A stretch of 64,000 bases of DNA from JBJYKD01 sp049310025 (GTDB lineage: Bacteria > Bacillota > Thermosediminibacteria > Thermosediminibacterales > Tepidanaerobacteraceae), in NCBI RefSeq assembly GCF_049310025.1, contig NZ_JBJYKD010000014.1, forward strand, positions 1 through 64,000, written 5' to 3'. Under the pieces are notes generated by a model. It made no database searches and was not told the DNA's origin. It saw nothing but the letters and a program-made list of their open reading frames with translations. Shown one piece after another: positions 61,517 through 64,000 of the stretch. The translations under genes were made by a program, and so were the position numbers. Each line of letters begins with the position of its first letter. Positions within the stretch are counted from its first letter, which is position 1.

Positions 61517-62797
61517 ATGGCTTTACTTTTGTTCGGAAGTTTTTTTCTGTTTTTGATAATGGGGATACCCATTTCCTTTTCTCTAACTCTAGCAAGTATT
61601 GTTTCCGTGATATTTGGAACTAACGTTCCTTTAATGATAGGTCCGCAAATGATGTTTAAAGGGGTAAATTCATTTCCCATTATGGCGATCCCTTTCTTCC
61701 TCCTCGCAGGGAATATTATGTCCAGGGGAGGTATTTCAAAGAGGTTAATAAGATTTGCATATTCTATTGTGGGAGCCATTACCGGAGGCCTCGGGACCGT
61801 GTCAATTCTTGCTTCGATGTTCTTTGCGGCTATTTCGGGGTCTTCTCCTGCCACCGCAGCAGCTATCGGAAGCATAATGATACCTTCCATGGAGGAAAAA
61901 GGTTATGATAGAAAATATTCCGCTGCAGTTATTGCCGCAGCAGGGACCATTGGCGTCGTTATCCCTCCTAGTATCCCTATGGTTGTCTATGGTGTGAATG
62001 CAGGAGTATCTATAGGCGGTTTGTTTTTAGGCGGGATTATTCCCGGGATATTGATGGGCCTAATACTAATTGCGCAGAACTACTATTATTCAAAAAAGAA
62101 CGGCTATTTAGGTGAAGGGAAGTTTCGGGTGGGGGAATTTATTGCTTCGTTTATTGACAGCATATTTGCGCTTTTAATGCCGGTGATTATACTGGGTGGC
62201 ATATACAGCGGAGTTTTTACTCCTACAGAATCAGCTGTAATAGCGTCGGCATATGGATTAATAGTTGGCATGCTGGTTTACAGAGAATTAAAATTGAAAG
62301 ATATTCCGGAAATTCTGGCGGAGTCGGCCAAGGGCACATCAAAGATACTTGTTTTAATTGCCGCGGCCATGTTTTTTGGTTGGTTTCTTGCAAGTCAGCA
62401 GATTCCTCAGCGTATATCGGCCACCGTATTGTCATATACCACAAATCCGTATTTGATTCTGCTGTTCTTTAATATAATCTTGTTGATAGCGGGGACATTT
62501 TTGGATTCTACGGCTTCAATAGTTTTACTTACCCCCATTTTTCTTCCCATAATGCAACAGTTGAATATAAATCCTCTGTTAATGGGTATAGTCATGACCG
62601 TAAATCTTGCCATAGGGCAGATCACACCACCCGTAGGATTAAACCTTTTTGTTACATGTGGAATAGCAAAAATTAAATTTGACGATATAATACGGCCAAT
62701 AGTGCCTTTTATATTAGGATTAGTTTTTGTGGTTCTGTTAATTACATATATTCCTTCACTGTCGCTCTATTTACCAACAATGTTTAATTTCAAATAG
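61517..62797 (+). CDS. dctM: TRAP transporter large permease
   Basis: A 426-residue DctM protein with about 12 membrane segments; GSSPATAAAIGSIMIPSM and GIVMTVNLAIGQITPPVGLN are family landmarks. It couples uptake to the Na+ or H+ gradient. ATG 61517 follows AGAGGTGA. It ends the operon ahead of a terminator. Confidence 0.92.
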   Translation: MALLLFGSFFLFLIMGIPISFSLTLASIVSVIFGTNVPLMIGPQMMFKGVNSFPIMAIPFFLLAGNIMSRGGISKRLIRFAYSIVGAITGGLGTVSILASMFFAAISGSSPATAAAIGSIMIPSMEEKGYDRKYSAAVIAAAGTIGVVIPPSIPMVVYGVNAGVSIGGLFLGGIIPGILMGLILIAQNYYYSKKNGYLGEGKFRVGEFIASFIDSIFALLMPVIILGGIYSGVFTPTESAVIASAYGLIVGMLVYRELKLKDIPEILAESAKGTSKILVLIAAAMFFGWFLASQQIPQRISATVLSYTTNPYLILLFFNIILLIAGTFLDSTASIVLLTPIFLPIMQQLNINPLLMGIVMTVNLAIGQITPPVGLNLFVTCGIAKIKFDDIIRPIVPFILGLVFVVLLITYIPSLSLYLPTMFNFK

Positions 62798-62837
62798 AGG
62801 TCGATTTTTAGATAATACTTCGACTATAGAAAATTTT

Positions 62838-62863
62838 GGCTGCGAAACTGCAGCTTTTTTTAT
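62838..62863 (+). terminator. Terminator of the lyase-TRAP operon
   Basis: GCTGC (62839-62843) pairs with GCAGC (62850-62854), GAAACT loop, followed by TTTTTTTATT. Confidence 0.65.
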
Positions 62864-62974
62864 TAATTCAAAAATACTACTTAAGACCAATAATTCTTTA
62901 AAATTAAAAAAAGGACTTTTTAACCCATTGTGGAAATAGATAAAAGAAAAATGGGGTAAAATGGGGTGAAAATT

Positions 62975-64000
62975 ATGGCTCGCATTGGCATTGTTGCCCC
63001 TTACAGGAAACTGTATTATGAAGCTTTAGAAATCAAGGAAGAATTAAACGACGATATCGATGTGAGGATAGGTTTGTTGAGCAATGCCGTTGATGTAGCC
63101 AGGGATTTGATTAAAAACGGAGCGCAGGTCTTGATCAGCCGAGGCGGCACTTTGAATTATATTCGGCGGGATATTCCAGATGTTCCTCTTGTCGAAATAG
63201 AAATAAGCAGTTACGATATAGCCGAAGCTATCATGGAAGCAAAAAAAATAAGCAATCATATGGCTCTGATCATTTTTAGCAATATGCTGTATGAAAAAAG
63301 GGATTTGTCTAAATTGTTTAATGTAGATCTGAAAATTTTCTATATTGAGAGAGAGGAACAGGCCGTGGAGGCAATACGAAAGGCAATGATAGAAGGTTGT
63401 GAAGTGATGGTGGGCGGGGGGATAACCAACAAAGTTTCTCTGGAAATGGGGATCCGCAGCATATTGATATCTTCGGGGAAGGATTCTGTTTATCGTTCTA
63501 TAAGACAGGCCCAAAATATTTTGTACTATAGAGAAGATGCTTTAAAGCAAACGGAACTGATCCAGACGGTGATGGAAAATACTCCTCTTGGGATTATCAC
63601 CACGGACAGGATAGGTAGAATTAAAATGATAAATTCCCCGGCTCTTGATATTTTAAAACTGCCCCGTGAACATGTCCTGGGTAGAGATATAAGAAAGATT
63701 GTGCCCGAGATAAAAGACGGCCAGGGAGCGGATTTTATAAAAGAATTCGGCGATTCTAAGATTATGGTTAACATAAAACCGGTAGATATTGTATCATCAA
63801 ATATCGGCTCTATCATTACCCTTGAAGAAATCAGCGAAATAAGCAAGAAGGAAAAATATATCAGGAGCGCTTTTATTAAAAAAGGGCATGTGGCCCGGTA
63901 CAGGTTTGAGGATATTATTGGCGAAAGCAAAGTGCTTAAAAATGTTTTAGAAATTGCGAAAAAGTATGCCGAATTTGATTCAACGGTACTGATTTTTGGC
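62975..64000 (+). CDS. Second PrpR-like sigma-54-dependent activator (partial)
   Basis: The frame from ATG 62975 (preceded by GGGGTGA) stays open for 342 codons to the window edge, so the gene is cut off. It has a PrpR_N domain (about 1-180: VLISRGGTLNYIRR, VMVGGGITNKVS, SVYRSIRQAQNIL), a PAS domain (about 190-290: LIQTVMENTPLGIITTDRIG) and the start of the AAA+ domain (KKGHVARYRFEDIIGESKVLK, ending at the Walker A region in LIFG). It is a clear paralogue of the activator at 56967 (compare SKGHVAKYNFEDIIGKSPIL). It presumably controls another operon to the right. Confidence 0.88.
   Translation, partial: MARIGIVAPYRKLYYEALEIKEELNDDIDVRIGLLSNAVDVARDLIKNGAQVLISRGGTLNYIRRDIPDVPLVEIEISSYDIAEAIMEAKKISNHMALIIFSNMLYEKRDLSKLFNVDLKIFYIEREEQAVEAIRKAMIEGCEVMVGGGITNKVSLEMGIRSILISSGKDSVYRSIRQAQNILYYREDALKQTELIQTVMENTPLGIITTDRIGRIKMINSPALDILKLPREHVLGRDIRKIVPEIKDGQGADFIKEFGDSKIMVNIKPVDIVSSNIGSIITLEEISEISKKEKYIRSAFIKKGHVARYRFEDIIGESKVLKNVLEIAKKYAEFDSTVLIFG

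Noticed and set aside
1..64000. CRISPR arrays, rRNA or tRNA genes
   Set aside because: No regularly spaced repeat array and no rRNA or tRNA-like sequence was seen on reading; tRNA could only be fully excluded with a covariance-model scan.

Overview
The window looks like chromosomal DNA of an anaerobic, low-to-moderate GC Firmicute of the class Clostridia. The evidence is seen in the sequence: strong AGGAGG-type ribosome sites with many TTG and GTG starts, T-box leaders on tyrS and ileS, a SigI/RsgI pair, a YtaF-type sporulation protein, and a glycine reductase operon with two in-frame UGA (selenocysteine) codons. An amino-acid-fermenting, possibly thermophilic member of the Thermoanaerobacterales/Thermosediminibacterales type is my inference; I cannot name the species.

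Layout. 1-6.0 kb: possible insertion-element end, then a complete ribose operon (rbsR-K-D-A-C-B) with a consensus promoter and three evenly spaced operator-like palindromes. 6.1-8.5 kb: Asp23-family protein, a tautomerase, three small XRE regulators. 8.5-13.7 kb: galactitol-type PTS (EIIA, EIIB, EIIC) with a zinc polyol dehydrogenase, an AraD-type epimerase, RpiB and an Rpe-type epimerase, probably a pentitol catabolic operon. 13.8-18.7 kb: acylphosphatase, RarA, a second nearly identical tautomerase, LuxS, orphan CheB, a P1-family peptidase. 18.8-23.2 kb: a MurNAc recycling operon (MurR, MurP, MupG, MurQ). 23.3-30.9 kb: a wrecked MNT/HEPN gene pair, then T-box-tyrS, T-box-ileS, nitroreductase, an OGG-type DNA glycosylase and a small Cys-rich protein. 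30.9-35.5 kb: sigI-rsgI with a third secreted TPR/stalk protein, then an SdpI/SdpR-like pair. 35.5-42.7 kb: tandem glycine riboswitch and the glycine reductase operon trxA-grdE-grdA-grdB-grdC-grdD. 43-50.6 kb: a NitT/TauT-type ABC importer, YtaF, and a heterodimeric ABC exporter. 50.8-56.6 kb: a YcbA/YcbB-like two-component system and a TAXI-type TRAP transporter. 57-64 kb: two PrpR-like sigma-54 activators flanking a lyase plus DctPQM TRAP operon that carries a consensus sigma-54 promoter; the second activator runs off the window.

How the parts fit. Several self-contained nutrient modules each carry their own regulator: ribose (LacI type), pentitol PTS (possibly the XRE proteins), MurNAc (RpiR type), glycine (riboswitch), and an imported 2-hydroxy-di/tricarboxylate (sigma-54 activator). 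Glycine reductase would use glycine as electron acceptor, conserve acetyl phosphate, and need selenocysteine insertion and thioredoxin.

The most distinctive region is the last 7 kb, where paired PrpR-type activators, upstream inverted repeats, a -24/-12 promoter, a KKCGH-motif lyase and a TRAP importer form what looks like a transport-coupled lyase pathway of unassigned substrate. Other points of interest are a candidate SigI autoregulatory promoter, a hairpin that buries a start codon in the TAXI operon, minimal three-codon ORFs directly upstream of two genes, an 18-bp tandem duplication in front of grdB, and the decayed MNT/HEPN locus. No rRNA, tRNA or CRISPR array was seen.
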